Origin: Acetivibrio saccincola
Lineage (GTDB): Bacteria; Bacillota; Clostridia; Acetivibrionales; Acetivibrionaceae
Assembly (NCBI RefSeq): GCF_002844395.1
Contig: NZ_CP025197.1
Coordinates: forward strand, 3,038,001 to 3,102,000
Reading direction: 5' to 3'
DNA length: 64,000 nucleotides
The position numbers and the translations under genes were made by a program. Position 1 is the stretch's first letter; every line of letters starts with the position of its first letter. Under the pieces are notes generated by a model. The model was not told the origin of the DNA. It did no database searches and saw only the letters and a program-made list of their open reading frames with translations. This document shows, piece after piece, positions 63,906-64,000 of this stretch.

Positions 63906-64000
63906 CTAATTAATAACTAGTTTAGAAATTATCCCTGAATTATCTATTTTTGCCTGTGCATTGTATTTTACTTCAATATATGGAAATATTTCATCCCACC
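63906..64000 (-). CDS. GerC-type spore germination lipoprotein, C-terminal end (partial)
   Basis: The last 31 codons are in the window: WDEIFPYIEVKYNAQAKI then DNSGIISKLVIN and a stop at 63906-63908. Ger(x)C proteins end with W-x2-x-FP-x(I/L)-x-V-x(n)-I-x2-(S/T)G, which this fits. They are the lipoprotein C-subunits of germinant receptors. With the GerAB at 58986, it supports a germination locus that extends beyond the right edge. Confidence 0.6.
   Translation of the reverse strand, partial: WDEIFPYIEVKYNAQAKIDNSGIISKLVIN

Overview
This 64 kb window looks like a chromosome segment of a cellulolytic, spore-forming clostridium close to Acetivibrio (Hungateiclostridium/Clostridium) thermocellus. 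The evidence is a GH74 xyloglucanase with a type I dockerin, a GH9 endoglucanase with two CBM3 modules, an SLH/calcium-repeat surface protein, GerAB/GerC-type spore germination genes, and AT-rich DNA with GGAGG ribosome binding sites. No rRNA or tRNA gene was recognised.

Left part (1-30 kb): mobile and defence DNA, much of it broken. It opens with phage-like genes (VRR-NUC nuclease) and a GmrSD-like DUF262/DUF1524 nuclease. These are followed by an ISLre2 remnant, fragments of a SUKH and a MerR gene, an orphan structured stretch that may be an RNA, and an IS21 element. The centrepiece is a type III-A-like CRISPR locus (8.7-16.9 kb) with cas10, csm2, csm3, csm4 and cas6. No csm5 or adaptation genes are present. 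A convergent CARF-HEPN csm6 sits between two short arrays that have near-identical leaders. An IS91-type element cuts the second array inside a repeat. From 18.5 to 28.4 kb lie remnants: DUF2971, acr3, GNAT and surface-protein genes, and a SecB-like chaperone with an antitoxin remnant (a probable toxin-antitoxin-chaperone module), separated by transposases. An intact AraC/GyrI-type regulator and a DUF6998-like gene also lie here.

Middle part (29.8-47.5 kb): what looks like stepwise accretion of islands at the 3' end of rlmD. Two roughly 350 bp direct repeats (29.8 and 43.6 kb) carry a mimic of the rlmD C-terminus plus its downstream DNA. A third partial copy is the real 3' end of rlmD at 47.3-47.5 kb. 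Between the first two lie an SDR oxidoreductase, a LysR regulator, metF-metE, a serine recombinase fragment, a second IS21-type element and a type III restriction-modification pair with a small HTH gene. Between the last two lies a tight three-gene operon: a calcineurin-like phosphoesterase fused to a thymidylate-synthase-like domain that lacks the catalytic Cys, a MazG-like pyrophosphohydrolase, and a radical SAM protein. I consider this operon the best candidate for an undescribed nucleotide-targeting defence system.

Right part (47.5-64 kb): ordinary chromosomal genes. They are rlmD, a membrane-anchored GH9-CBM3c-CBM3b enzyme, the dockerin-bearing GH74 xyloglucanase, a CoA-disulfide-reductase/rhodanese fusion, an ECF sigma/anti-sigma pair (sigma frameshifted at an A8 tract), and a germination cluster with gerAB, a gerC tail, two CBO0543-like membrane proteins, two paralogous FAD oxidoreductases and several small proteins.

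Several frameshifts fall in homopolymer runs (about 5984, 26476, 58247). Sequencing error should be kept in mind for those.
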